NCBI GenBank assembly: GCA_038330145.1
Contig: JBBQNR010000001.1
Location: 1-64,000, forward strand
DNA from: JBBQNR01 sp038330145
Lineage (GTDB): Bacteria; Actinomycetota; Thermoleophilia; Solirubrobacterales; JBBDJG01
Reading direction: 5' to 3'
Length of the DNA: 64,000 nucleotides
This document shows, piece by piece, positions 7,603-15,270 of the stretch (position 1 is the first letter of the stretch; the number at the start of each line of letters is the position of its first letter). A program made the translations under genes and the position numbers. Under the pieces are notes generated by a model, which saw only the letters and a program-made list of their open reading frames with translations, made no database searches and had not been told where the DNA came from.

Positions 7603-7650
7603 ATGCCCCGAGCCTCGCCGTTCCCTGGCGAACGTTCCGAGAAGGCCCAC
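7603..7650 (+). repeat. R1 repeat, copy D (right end only)
   Basis: About 48 bases matching the right third of R1: GCCTCGCCGTTCCC, then GGCGAACGTTCC and GAGAAGGCCCAC. It begins directly after the CTAG that contains the upstream TAG stop (7599-7602). The left end and centre of the element are missing, so this is a deletion remnant. Confidence 0.7.
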
Positions 7651-7707
7651 CAGATGATTGATTCCGCGGCCCCGTGCGTGCGTGGATCGTGGAATCAATC
7701 ATCTAGG
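7650..7707 (+). repeat. R3 repeat, copy b, arranged as a fold-back
   Basis: AGATGATTGATTCC at 7652-7665 and its exact complement at 7691-7704 could form a perfect 14-bp stem with a 25-base loop. The left arm plus loop (to 7682) is an inverted copy of R3a at 217-248. It sits between R1 copy D and the recG promoter. Confidence 0.7.
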
Positions 7708-7733
7708 CTCGCGGGTCCGGGGTGGCGGCCCCG

Positions 7734-7739
7734 TAACGT
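7734..7739 (+). promoter_or_regulatory. -10 box for leaderless recG
   Basis: TAACGT ends six bases before ATG 7746. This supports that ATG over the GTG at 7740, which would begin right at the box. Confidence 0.5.
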
Positions 7740-7745
7740 GTGCCC

Positions 7746-9956
7746 ATGGCATCCAGCCGCCATAAGCCGCCGCGCGCGTTCGGCAGCGGCGCCGCACAGA
7801 CCAGGCGTGAGCTGAGCGCAGTCGAGCTGCGCTCGCTTCCGAAGCCGAGCCTGCTCGACAGGCCGCTCGACAGCCTCGAAGGGGTCGGCCGCGCAACGGC
7901 CCGCACGGCGGCACGCCTCGGCCTGGAGACGCTCGGCGACCTGCTCGAGCACCTTCCTTTCGATCACCGCGACTACGAGCGGCGCAGGATGGTGTCGGAG
8001 CTGGCGATCGGCGAGGAGGCGACGGTTGCGGTGACGGTGCGCAGCTGTCGCGTACGGCCGACGCGACGGCGGCGCCTGAAGCTGCTGGAGTGCCAGGTTG
8101 CGGACGACTCCGGCCCGCTTGAGGCCGTCTGGTTCAACCAGGAGTACCTGCTGGATCAGCTCACCGAGGGCAGGGAGGTGTTGCTGCGCGGCCGGCTCGA
8201 GGCGGGTCGTGGCGGTGCCACGTTCCGCGTCCAGGAGCACGAGTTGGTGGGAAAGGAGGAGGGATCCGGCCGTCACACCACCGGCCTGGTCCCGGTCTAC
8301 CCGGCGACCGAGGGACTGTCGGCACGCCGCCTGCGCGAGTTCTGCTGGCGCCTGAGGGGGATCGAGCGGCACTCGTCCGAGGCGTTGCCGGCGCAGGTTC
8401 GCATCCGCGAGGGCCTGCCGACTCGCGCCGACGCGCTGGCGGCCGCGCATTTCCCACGCGTGCTCGACCAGGTGCCGGTGGCCCGCCGCCGCCTTGCCTT
8501 CGAGGAGCTGCTGACGTTCCAGCTCGCTCTTGTCACCCGCCGGCGCTCACGCGGCGTCACGCACGAGGCCGAGCGGCTTGCTCCTCCTGGCGGGATCGTC
8601 GAGCGCTGGCTGGCTTCGCTCGAGTTCGAGCTGACCGGCGACCAGCGCGCCGCGCTGGCCGCCATCGACGCCGATCTCGAGAGCGGCCACCCGATGCAGC
8701 GCCTGCTGATGGGCGAGGTCGGCTCCGGAAAGACGGTGGTCGCGCTCTACGCCATGCTGCGCGCCGCCGAGGCGGGCATGCAGGCGGCCCTGATGGCTCC
8801 CACCGAGACACTCGCCGAGCAGCACTACGCCACGATGGAGCGCCTCGTCACGCCCGATCTCTTCGCGGGCATCGAGGCCACCCGGCTCGGGGCACCGATA
8901 GCCCTGTTGACGGGCTCCACTCCGGCGCGCGAGCGCGCTGACGTGCTGCCGAGGCTCGCTGCCGGCGAGCTGCGGCTGCTGGTCGGTACCCACGCGCTGA
9001 TCGAGCCGGGGGTGGCTTTCGACCACCTCGCGCTGGCGGTCGTCGACGAGCAGCACCGCTTCGGCGTGCGACAGCGCGCCGCTCTGGACAGCAAGGCGCG
9101 CGGTGAGCTGGTGCCACACGTGCTGCACCTGACCGCAACGCCGATCCCGCGCACTCTGTCGCTGACTCTGTACGGGGACCTGGAGACGACGGCGCTGCGC
9201 CAGCTTCCGGCGGGCAGGCGCCCGGTGAAGACGTGGATCGTGCCGGAGGGCAAGCGAGACGGTGCCTACGAGTTCATTCGCGAACGGCTGCGGGCGGGAC
9301 GCCAGTGCTTCGTCGTCTGCCCGCTGGTCGAGGAGTCTGAGCTGCTTCAGGCGCGCGCGGCAAACGGAGAGGGGGAGCGCCTCGCCGCCACCGAGTTTCG
9401 CGACTTCTCGGTCGACGTGCTGCACGGGCAGATGCGCGCCGCGAACAAGCGTGAGGTGATGGGGCGATTCGCGCGCGGGGAGGTCGACGTCCTGGTCGCG
9501 ACCAGCGTGATCGAGGTCGGCATCGACATTCCCAACGCGAGCGTGATCGTGATCGAGGAGGCAGACCGCTACGGGCTCTCGCAACTGCATCAGCTACGCG
9601 GACGCGTCGGGCGCGGCGAGCACGAGTCCTACTGCATGCTCTTCTCGGGTTCGCAGTCGGAGCTGGCCTCACGCCGGCTCGAAGCGCTCAGCAACGAGCG
9701 CGACGGGTTCAGGCTCGCCGAGATAGACCTCTCGCTGCGTGGCGAGGGCGACCTGCTCGGAACGAAGCAGTCCGGATTGCCGGAGTTCAAGGTCGCGCGC
9801 CTCCCGGAGGACTACGACCTGCTCGAGCGCGCACGCAGGCACGCGATCGAGATGCTGCAGGCGGATCCCGAGCTCGAGCTGCCGGAGCACGCTCTGCTGC
9901 GCGACTCGATCCTGCGCCGCTTCGGCGCGATCGATACCGAGCCGATCGCCGCATAA
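7746..9956 (+). CDS. recG: ATP-dependent DNA helicase RecG
   Basis: RecG remodels stalled replication forks and branch-migrates Holliday junctions. The 736-residue protein has an N-terminal wedge/OB region (~50-200, with the helix-hairpin-helix-like GVGRATARTAARLGL). The helicase core follows: Walker A GEVGSGKT at about 322-329, the DEQH box at about 433, TATPIPRT, and the C-terminal helicase domain with QLRGRVGRG. ATG 7746 is preferred over GTG 7740 because a TANNNT box ends 6 bases before it. It follows the DAK2 and SnoaL genes and precedes rsmD. Confidence 0.95.
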   Translation: MASSRHKPPRAFGSGAAQTRRELSAVELRSLPKPSLLDRPLDSLEGVGRATARTAARLGLETLGDLLEHLPFDHRDYERRRMVSELAIGEEATVAVTVRSCRVRPTRRRRLKLLECQVADDSGPLEAVWFNQEYLLDQLTEGREVLLRGRLEAGRGGATFRVQEHELVGKEEGSGRHTTGLVPVYPATEGLSARRLREFCWRLRGIERHSSEALPAQVRIREGLPTRADALAAAHFPRVLDQVPVARRRLAFEELLTFQLALVTRRRSRGVTHEAERLAPPGGIVERWLASLEFELTGDQRAALAAIDADLESGHPMQRLLMGEVGSGKTVVALYAMLRAAEAGMQAALMAPTETLAEQHYATMERLVTPDLFAGIEATRLGAPIALLTGSTPARERADVLPRLAAGELRLLVGTHALIEPGVAFDHLALAVVDEQHRFGVRQRAALDSKARGELVPHVLHLTATPIPRTLSLTLYGDLETTALRQLPAGRRPVKTWIVPEGKRDGAYEFIRERLRAGRQCFVVCPLVEESELLQARAANGEGERLAATEFRDFSVDVLHGQMRAANKREVMGRFARGEVDVLVATSVIEVGIDIPNASVIVIEEADRYGLSQLHQLRGRVGRGEHESYCMLFSGSQSELASRRLEALSNERDGFRLAEIDLSLRGEGDLLGTKQSGLPEFKVARLPEDYDLLERARRHAIEMLQADPELELPEHALLRDSILRRFGAIDTEPIAA

Positions 9957-9987
9957 CCTGCCAAGCCGGCTGCCTATTCGGCACAAC

Positions 9988-10056
9988 GAGAGACCGCGTA
10001 GTCCGCGCAGCGGACGCAGCGGGCTCACTTGCCTTTAGGTGTCCGGCGAAGCCGGC
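9988..10056 (+). repeat. R2 repeat, copy a
   Basis: About 69 bases starting GAGAGACCGCGTAG, with a hairpin GTCCGC-GCA-GCGGAC, the linker GCAGCGGGCTCAC and CCTTTAGGT, and a second hairpin CCGGC-GAA-GCCGG. An inverted copy lies at 38072-38142. A related sequence, AAGCCGGCTGCCTATTC, at 9963-9979 is repeated around 10050. The right end runs into the rsmD -10 box. Confidence 0.7.
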
Positions 10057-10060
10057 TGCA

Positions 10061-10066
10061 TATTCT
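10061..10066 (+). promoter_or_regulatory. -10 box for leaderless rsmD
   Basis: TATTCT ends six bases before the GTG start of rsmD. It adjoins the right end of R2 copy a, so the repeat may carry the promoter. Confidence 0.5.
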
Positions 10067-10072
10067 GTCCCG

Positions 10073-10645
10073 GTGAGAGTCGTCGCCGGCATCTACAAGG
10101 GCCGGCGGCTCGAGGCGCCGCGGGGGCGGTCGACGAGGCCGACTTCCGACAAGGTCAGGGAGGCGGTGTTCAGCATCCTGGGCAGCGTCGAGGGGTCCAG
10201 GGTGCTGGACCTCTATGCCGGCACGGGGGCGATGGGAATCGAGGCCCTCTCGAGAGGGGCGGCCGACGCCACGTTCGTCGACTCGGACCCGCATGCGCTG
10301 CGCGCCCTGCGTGAGAACCTCGACCAGCTGGGCGTCGAGAATCCTCGCGCCCTGCATGCGGACGCAAGCTCGTTTCTACGCCAGGCCGCCCAGCGCCCGC
10401 AACGATGGGACTTGGTCTTCTGCGACCCGCCCTATAGACTCGCGCACCGCTTGGGGCCCGACCTCGACGATCTTCTTCCACCGGTTATCAGCGAGGGGGC
10501 GCGGATTGTGTGCGAGAGCAGCCATCGACAACCGCTGGTGCTGCAACTGCCGCTGCTTATGCAGCGCCGCTACGGCGACACGTTGATCACGATCCATCGC
10601 CTCGACGCCGGCAAGGCGACAGAAGGAGCTTCGCTTGAAGGCTGA
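10073..10645 (+). CDS. rsmD: 16S rRNA (guanine966-N2)-methyltransferase RsmD
   Basis: RsmD methylates G966 of 16S rRNA using S-adenosylmethionine. The 190-residue protein opens MRVVAGIYKGRRL and has the TRPTSDKVREAVFSIL block, the SAM-binding LDLYAGTGAMGIEAL near residues 45-59, and the catalytic DPPY at about 118-121. Length and order match the family. It begins at GTG just after a -10 box and overlaps coaD by 11 bases, the usual rsmD-coaD pairing. Confidence 0.93.
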   Translation: MRVVAGIYKGRRLEAPRGRSTRPTSDKVREAVFSILGSVEGSRVLDLYAGTGAMGIEALSRGAADATFVDSDPHALRALRENLDQLGVENPRALHADASSFLRQAAQRPQRWDLVFCDPPYRLAHRLGPDLDDLLPPVISEGARIVCESSHRQPLVLQLPLLMQRRYGDTLITIHRLDAGKATEGASLEG

Positions 10646-11144
10646 CGACGTCATGGTCGCCGTCTGTCCCGGCTCGTACGACCCCGTCACCAACGGCCAC
10701 CTCGACATCATCGAGCGAGCGGCCAACGTCTTCCCGCGATTGATCGTGGGAGTCGTGAACCAGCCGGTGCGCAAGCAGGAGACGCTCTTCACGGCCGAGG
10801 AACGGCAGCAATTTATCCTGCAAGCCACGCAAAAACTTGGGAACGTGGAGGTGGAGGTGTTTGATACCCTCCTGGTCGATTTTGCCCGCAGGCATGGTGC
10901 GCGAGCGCTCGTGAAGGGCCTGCGTGCGATCTCGGACTTCGAGTACGAGTTCGAGATGAACCAACTCAACAGAAAGCTAGCGCCGGAAATCGAGAGCGTA
11001 TATTTGATGGCATCGCCCCAATACAGCTTCCTCAGCTCCAGTGGCGTCAAGGAGATCGCCATCTTCGGGGCGAGCGTGGCCGACCTGGTGCCTGCCCCAG
11101 TGGCAGACGCGTTACAGGACCGGCTCTCGAGAGCCAAGGACTGA
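10635..11144 (+). CDS. coaD: Phosphopantetheine adenylyltransferase CoaD
   Basis: CoaD converts 4'-phosphopantetheine and ATP to dephospho-CoA, the penultimate step of coenzyme A synthesis. The 169-residue protein has the nucleotidyltransferase motif PGSYDPVTNGHLDII (T/HxGH class) near the N-terminus and the later YSFLSSSGVKEIA segment. A strong ribosome binding site (AAGGAG 10623-10628) is six bases before TTG 10635, so TTG is taken as the start; ATG 10653 is the alternative. It overlaps the end of rsmD. Confidence 0.95.
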   Translation: MKADDVMVAVCPGSYDPVTNGHLDIIERAANVFPRLIVGVVNQPVRKQETLFTAEERQQFILQATQKLGNVEVEVFDTLLVDFARRHGARALVKGLRAISDFEYEFEMNQLNRKLAPEIESVYLMASPQYSFLSSSGVKEIAIFGASVADLVPAPVADALQDRLSRAKD

Positions 11145-11172
11145 ATCTAGAAATTACGGCCTGGAGGCCTTT

Positions 11173-11640
11173 GTGGACGTTCTCGTACTGATAGACAAGC
11201 TCGACGACCTGGTGCACAGCGCCAAGCCGGTTCCCCTTACCGATCAGGTTCGCGTGGACCGCGAGGAGATCTACGACCTCCTCGACCAGATGCGGGCGAC
11301 GATCCCCGAGGAGATCAAGCAGGCTCGCTGGATCGTGAAGGAGCGCCAGGAGATGCTGGCCGAGGCCACGCGCGCGGCGGAGCGGATCGGGACGGAGGCT
11401 CGCGACCCGCAGCAGCGGCTCGTCTCACAGGTGGAGATAACCCGCGAGGCCGAGCGCGCGGCTGAGGAAATCGTCGAGGACGCGAATGCGCGTGCCCGTG
11501 AGATCCGCCTCGGCGCGGAGGACTACGCCGACGAGATCCTCAACACGCTGGAGATCAACCTCCAGAAGTTCCTTGCCGCCGTGCAGCGCGGGCGTGACCG
11601 CCTCGCCGGACGCGAGCAAGAGCCGGCCGAAGTCGGCTAG
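11173..11640 (+). CDS. DivIVA-like coiled-coil protein (SepIVA-like)
   Basis: A 155-residue, highly charged and largely helical protein. The N-terminal part (DVLVLIDKLDDLV... DREEIYDLLDQMRATIPEEIKQARW) resembles the mycobacterial division/elongation factor SepIVA. The rest is coiled coil rich in Ala, Glu and Arg. In mycobacteria SepIVA also neighbours the DUF177 and rnc genes, which supports the match. It probably scaffolds polar or septal envelope synthesis. GTG 11173 follows GGAGG (11163-11167) by five bases. Its stop overlaps the end of a small antisense gene by four bases. Confidence 0.7.
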   Translation: MDVLVLIDKLDDLVHSAKPVPLTDQVRVDREEIYDLLDQMRATIPEEIKQARWIVKERQEMLAEATRAAERIGTEARDPQQRLVSQVEITREAERAAEEIVEDANARAREIRLGAEDYADEILNTLEINLQKFLAAVQRGRDRLAGREQEPAEVG

Positions 11641-11798
11641 TACTTCACCGGCGGTCTCAGCAGCCGGGGGCGCCAGCAGCGCTTGCCGCACTGGGGGCAC
11701 CTGCGGCCGAAGCGCTGGCCGGGCTTGCCGCAGCGCGAGCAGTCGGGTCCGAGCAGGTCTCCCTCGGGCTTGACGATGTGTTGCGGTGCCACCTCCAT
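11637..11798 (-). CDS. Small double zinc-ribbon protein (hypothetical)
   Basis: A 53-residue basic protein with two CxxC knuckles (CSRCGK and CPQCGK) separated by PGQRFGRR, then an Arg/Pro-rich tail (CWRPRLLRPPVKY). The four cysteines in correct spacing, the clean fit between converging and diverging neighbours, and the ATG make it a credible gene, but no function can be assigned. It converges on the SepIVA-like gene (4-base overlap) and diverges from the ABC transporter gene at 11871, sharing an intergenic region of 72 bases. Confidence 0.5.
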   Translation of the reverse strand: MEVAPQHIVKPEGDLLGPDCSRCGKPGQRFGRRCPQCGKRCWRPRLLRPPVKY

Positions 11799-11858
11799 AC
11801 CGTAGCCGCGCCCGCGCGCTCGGTGCGGAACGTCCCACAGCGGGCTCGGGACACCCTT

Positions 11859-11864
11859 TAGGAT
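11859..11864 (+). promoter_or_regulatory. -10 box for the leaderless ABC ATPase gene
   Basis: TAGGAT ends six bases before the GTG start at 11871. Confidence 0.45.
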
Positions 11865-11870
11865 CTGCCC

Positions 11871-12857
11871 GTGGCGGCAATCGAGATTCGCGGGCTGGAG
11901 CGCCGTTTCTCCGGCGGTGTGGTTGCCGTCGCCGGCATAGACCTGGAGGTTGCCGAGGGCGAGATCTACGCTTTCCTCGGCCCCAACGGCGCCGGCAAGA
12001 CGACCACGGTGCGCATGCTGACCACCCTCCTGCGTCCGACGGGTGGGCACGCGATCGTCGCCGGCCACGACGTCGTGCGGGAGGCCGCCGACGTTCGGCG
12101 CTCGATCGGCGTGGCTCTGCAGGAGGCGGCGCTCGATCCGCTCATGACGGGCCGCGAGCTGATGCACCTGCAGGCGACTCTGCACGGCATTCCCCGTAAC
12201 GACGGCGTGCGGCGCAGCACCGCACTGCTCAATCGGGTCGGCCTGACACAGGCCGCCGATCGCCGCATCGGGACCTACTCGGGAGGCATGCGACGCCGGC
12301 TCGACCTCGCCACCGCTCTCGTGCACGACCCCAACGTCCTGTTCTTGGACGAGCCGACCACGGGCCTGGACCCGGTCAGTCGCAGGGCGATCTGGGAAGA
12401 GGTCCGAAAGCTCAACGACGAGGGCACCACCGTCTTCCTCACCACCCAATACCTGGAGGAGGCGGACCAGCTCGCTGATCGCGTCGGCATCATCGACGAC
12501 GGGCGCATGGCGGCGGAGGGAACTCCGGCGTTGCTCAAGGCGCAGGTTGGCCGGCCGCGCCTCGAGCTGACTCTGGTGACCGGCGTCAACAGCGAGCACA
12601 CCCGCGCTGTGGAGGTGCTGGCGCGCTTCGGCGAGCCGCTGCCCTCCAAGAACGGCATGCTGATGGTGAGCCTGGAGAGAGGAGCCAGCGACATCGCACT
12701 TGTCGTTCGCGCGCTCGACGAGGCCGGGCTGGGCGTCGAGACCCTGAACCTGGTGCAGCCCTCGCTGGACGACGTCTTCGTGGAGAAGACCGGCCGTCAC
12801 CTCGAGGGAGCGGATAAGCAGCCCGCCGCCGAGACGGGCGTCGGCGCCGAGCAGTGA
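11871..12857 (+). CDS. ABC transporter ATP-binding protein (DrrA-type)
   Basis: The 328-residue nucleotide-binding subunit of an ABC-2 exporter. It shows Walker A GPNGAGKTT near residue 38, the signature SGGMRRRLDLA, Walker B VLFLDEPTTGLD and the switch histidine region. It also has the extended C-terminal domain (~220-328) typical of daunorubicin-resistance type ATPases. It overlaps the first permease gene in a GTGA arrangement. Together with the two permeases it forms an efflux or lipid/polymer exporter; the substrate is unknown. The trio interrupts the otherwise conserved SepIVA-DUF177 neighbourhood. Confidence 0.9.
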   Translation: MAAIEIRGLERRFSGGVVAVAGIDLEVAEGEIYAFLGPNGAGKTTTVRMLTTLLRPTGGHAIVAGHDVVREAADVRRSIGVALQEAALDPLMTGRELMHLQATLHGIPRNDGVRRSTALLNRVGLTQAADRRIGTYSGGMRRRLDLATALVHDPNVLFLDEPTTGLDPVSRRAIWEEVRKLNDEGTTVFLTTQYLEEADQLADRVGIIDDGRMAAEGTPALLKAQVGRPRLELTLVTGVNSEHTRAVEVLARFGEPLPSKNGMLMVSLERGASDIALVVRALDEAGLGVETLNLVQPSLDDVFVEKTGRHLEGADKQPAAETGVGAEQ

Positions 12858-13642
12858 GAGGGCGCCTGGTCTGGAACCTTCGTGTCGTGGCGGCGCTCGG
12901 CCGCCGCTCGGTGATGCAGGCCTTCCGCCGTCCGCAGTTTCTGGCGCCGATCATCGTCTTCCCGTCGCTGTTTCTGGCCGTCAACACCGGCGGCGCCGGC
13001 CGCGCCGTCGACCTGCCGCAGTTCCCGCAGGTGCACGGCTTCCTCGACTTCCAGCTCGCGGGCGCGATGCTTCAGTCCACCATGCTGGCGGGCGTCAGCG
13101 GCGCGATCGCGCTCGCGATGGACATCGAGATCGGCTTCGTGGACCGCCTGATCGCGGCGCCGATCGCGCGCTCGTCCTTCGTGCTCGGGCGTCTGGTGGC
13201 GACGGGGATGCTGGGGATGATCGCCGGCATCTGGTTCATCGCGGTCGGCCTGGTGTTCGGAGCGCACATCGCGGGCGGCGTGATGGGCGCGCTGGTGGTG
13301 ATCGCGATGGTGGCGCTGAATGCGCTCGCCTGGGGCACCGTCGGTGCCGCCCTGGCACTTAAGAGCGGGCGCGCGAGCGTTGCCCAGGGCGTGTTCCCGC
13401 TCGTGTTCGTGATCCTCTTCCTGTCGTCGGCCTTCTTCCCGCGTGGGCTCCTGCTGGAGCCCGCGCAGACGATCGCCGACTGGAACCCGATGAGCCTGAT
13501 CGCCGAGGGCCTTCGCGATCCGATCATCTCGGGGCTTTCGTTCGGATCGACGATGAAGGGGCTGGGAGGAATCGCAATCGTCGCCGCCATCGGCACGGCG
13601 CTCAGCATGTGGGGCCTGCGCGCAAGGCTGCGGGCCGGATGA
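12854..13642 (+). CDS. ABC-2 type permease (DrrB-like), first of two
   Basis: A 262-residue integral membrane protein with about six hydrophobic segments. The ABC-2 hallmark region FGSTM...WNPMSLIAEGLRDP lies before the last segment. It starts at GTG overlapping the ATPase stop, and its own TGA overlaps the ATG of the second permease. The charged cytoplasmic N-terminus (RGRLVWNLRVVAALGRRSV) precedes the first helix. Presumed to form a heterodimeric pore with the next gene product. Confidence 0.88.
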   Translation: MRGRLVWNLRVVAALGRRSVMQAFRRPQFLAPIIVFPSLFLAVNTGGAGRAVDLPQFPQVHGFLDFQLAGAMLQSTMLAGVSGAIALAMDIEIGFVDRLIAAPIARSSFVLGRLVATGMLGMIAGIWFIAVGLVFGAHIAGGVMGALVVIAMVALNALAWGTVGAALALKSGRASVAQGVFPLVFVILFLSSAFFPRGLLLEPAQTIADWNPMSLIAEGLRDPIISGLSFGSTMKGLGGIAIVAAIGTALSMWGLRARLRAG

Positions 13643-14412
13643 CCGCGCTGCGCGGAGACCTGACCATGACCTGGGCGTTGATGCGGCGCGGCGTCAACGA
13701 ACTGCTGCGCGTGCCGGCGGCGGGCATCCCGGGCATCCTCGCGCCGACGATCTTCATGGTCGGCCTGACGGCCGTCTTCGGCAGCCTGACGCTGCTGCCG
13801 GGCTTCACGACAGACGACTACATCACCTTCATCCTCCCGGTCGGGTTCCTGCAGGGCGCCGGCTTCACCGGGGCCGCCACCGGGGTGAACCTGGCGCGCG
13901 ACATCGAGCTGGGCTGGTTCGACCGCCTGCTGGCGTCGCCCGCTCCGCGCGGCGTGCTGCTTGCCGGAACGGTCCTGTCGGCCAGCCTGCGCACCGTGCT
14001 GCCGTTCTCGCTGCTGATGATCGTCGGACTTTCGCTGGGAGCCGAGTTCCCCGGCGTCGACGGCCTGCTGCTTGCGCTCGCGATCGCAGCGGTGTTCGCG
14101 GCGGTGGCCGCTTCCTACGCGGTCACGCTCGCGCTCAAGTTCCGCACCCAGGCTGCGGCGCCGCTGATGCAGGCGGGCGTCTTCATGGCCGTCCTCTTCA
14201 CCAGCGCGTACGCGCCCGAGCCGCTGCTGACCGGCTGGCTCAAGGACGTGGCCGCGGTCAACCCGGTGACGCTCATCCTCGATGCCGTCCGCCAGGGGTT
14301 CGTGGGCGGCGTCACCTGGTCGGACACCTGGCCGGGGCTGCTGGCCCTGGCCGGTCTCGCGGCGGTAGTGGTCGCGCTGGCGATGCGCGGCCTGAGTCGC
14401 ACCTCCGACTAG
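13639..14412 (+). CDS. ABC-2 type permease (DrrB-like), second of two
   Basis: A 257-residue six-helix ABC-2 permease, paralogous to the preceding one. It shares the intracellular IELGWFDRLLASP segment, comparable to IEIGFVDRLIAAP in the first, and the pre-final LKDVAAVNPVTLILDAVRQ. ATG 13639 forms an ATGA overlap with the previous stop; an upstream in-frame start at 13609 would overlap more and is less likely. It is the last gene of the transporter operon. Confidence 0.88.
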   Translation: MTALRGDLTMTWALMRRGVNELLRVPAAGIPGILAPTIFMVGLTAVFGSLTLLPGFTTDDYITFILPVGFLQGAGFTGAATGVNLARDIELGWFDRLLASPAPRGVLLAGTVLSASLRTVLPFSLLMIVGLSLGAEFPGVDGLLLALAIAAVFAAVAASYAVTLALKFRTQAAAPLMQAGVFMAVLFTSAYAPEPLLTGWLKDVAAVNPVTLILDAVRQGFVGGVTWSDTWPGLLALAGLAAVVVALAMRGLSRTSD

Positions 14413-14469
14413 CGCACCCAGAGGTTGCCACGGCCGGGAAACGGTCCCCGAACGGCGCCGGGGCGGGTC

Positions 14470-14475
14470 TAACAT
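14470..14475 (+). promoter_or_regulatory. -10 box for the leaderless DUF177 gene
   Basis: TAACAT ends seven bases before ATG 14483. Confidence 0.5.
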
Positions 14476-14482
14476 TGGCTCG

Positions 14483-15001
14483 ATGCCTCAGCTCGCCGAC
14501 ACGCTCAACATCGACAACCTCAACCTGCGCTCCGGCGCGGGCACGCGCTTCGACGCCGAGCTGCGGATCGAGCCGCTGCAGGCGGCAGGGCAGAAATACC
14601 ACGTGGTGGGCTGCAGGGTCGACGCTCGCGTCGACGTCTCTCGCACGAGCTCCGGGTACGCCTTCAAGCTTCGCTTTGAAGCCGAGCTGGAGGGACCGTG
14701 CATGCGCTGCCTGGCCGATGCGCGTCCCCTGATCGAGGTCGAGGCTCGCGAGGTCGAGCAGCCGGGAGAGGCGGAGGACTTCCACAGCCCCTACTTCGAG
14801 GACGGCGTGCTGGAGCTGGCAGGCTGGGCGCGTGACGCGCTGGTCCTGGCGCTGCCACCGCGGCTGCTCTGCCGCGACGACTGCCGCGGCCTCTGCTCGG
14901 TCTGCGGCGTCAGCCTCAACGATGCCGACCCCACCGAGCACAGGCACGAGAGCGATATCGACCCGCGCTGGGCCAAGCTGGGCGAGCTGAAGCTGGAATA
15001 A
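14483..15001 (+). CDS. YceD/DUF177 family protein
   Basis: A 172-residue protein of the YceD family, whose members are linked to 23S rRNA metabolism and are almost always encoded just before rpmF. Visible landmarks are GPCMRCLADA in the middle and the conserved C-terminal RDDCRGLCSVCGVSLN, four cysteines that may bind metal. It precedes rpmF as expected and appears to be transcribed as a leaderless message. Confidence 0.85.
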   Translation: MPQLADTLNIDNLNLRSGAGTRFDAELRIEPLQAAGQKYHVVGCRVDARVDVSRTSSGYAFKLRFEAELEGPCMRCLADARPLIEVEAREVEQPGEAEDFHSPYFEDGVLELAGWARDALVLALPPRLLCRDDCRGLCSVCGVSLNDADPTEHRHESDIDPRWAKLGELKLE

Positions 15002-15002
15002 C

Positions 15003-15030
15003 GCACGGGCCGCGGGAATCAGTGATCTAG
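15003..15030 (+). repeat. R3 repeat, diverged copy c
   Basis: GCACGGGCCGCGGGAATC followed by AGTGATCTAG resembles the R3 core at 217-248 with a few changes. It lies just after the DUF177 stop and ends in CTAG. Confidence 0.45.
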
Positions 15031-15040
15031 CCCTCACCGC

Positions 15041-15046
15041 TATCCT
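15041..15046 (+). promoter_or_regulatory. -10 box for leaderless rpmF
   Basis: TATCCT ends eight bases before ATG 15055. Confidence 0.4.
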
Positions 15047-15054
15047 TCCCGGCC

Positions 15055-15270
15055 ATGGCGGTACCAAAGCAAAAGCAATCCAGCGCCCGGCGGGACAAGC
15101 GGCGCGCGAACCACAAGATCTCGGCACCGACCTACAACCAGTGCCCCCAGTGCCACTCGCCGCGTCTGCCGCACCGTGTGTGTCCGGAATGCGGCTATTA
15201 CGGCAAGCGTCAGGTCGTGACGCCGGCCGCTTCCTCCCCCGAGGGGGAACCGTCGCAACAGTCGCAGTAG
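15055..15270 (+). CDS. rpmF: 50S ribosomal protein L32
   Basis: L32 of the large ribosomal subunit, 71 residues, zinc-binding form. It begins MAVPKQKQSSARRDKRRANHK and carries CPQC and CPEC pairs around residues 30-46 (…PRLPHRVCPECGYYGKRQV). Its last ~80 bases overlap the apparent plsX reading frame. The order DUF177-rpmF-plsX-acpP is the standard lipid/ribosome cluster. Confidence 0.95.
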   Translation: MAVPKQKQSSARRDKRRANHKISAPTYNQCPQCHSPRLPHRVCPECGYYGKRQVVTPAASSPEGEPSQQSQ

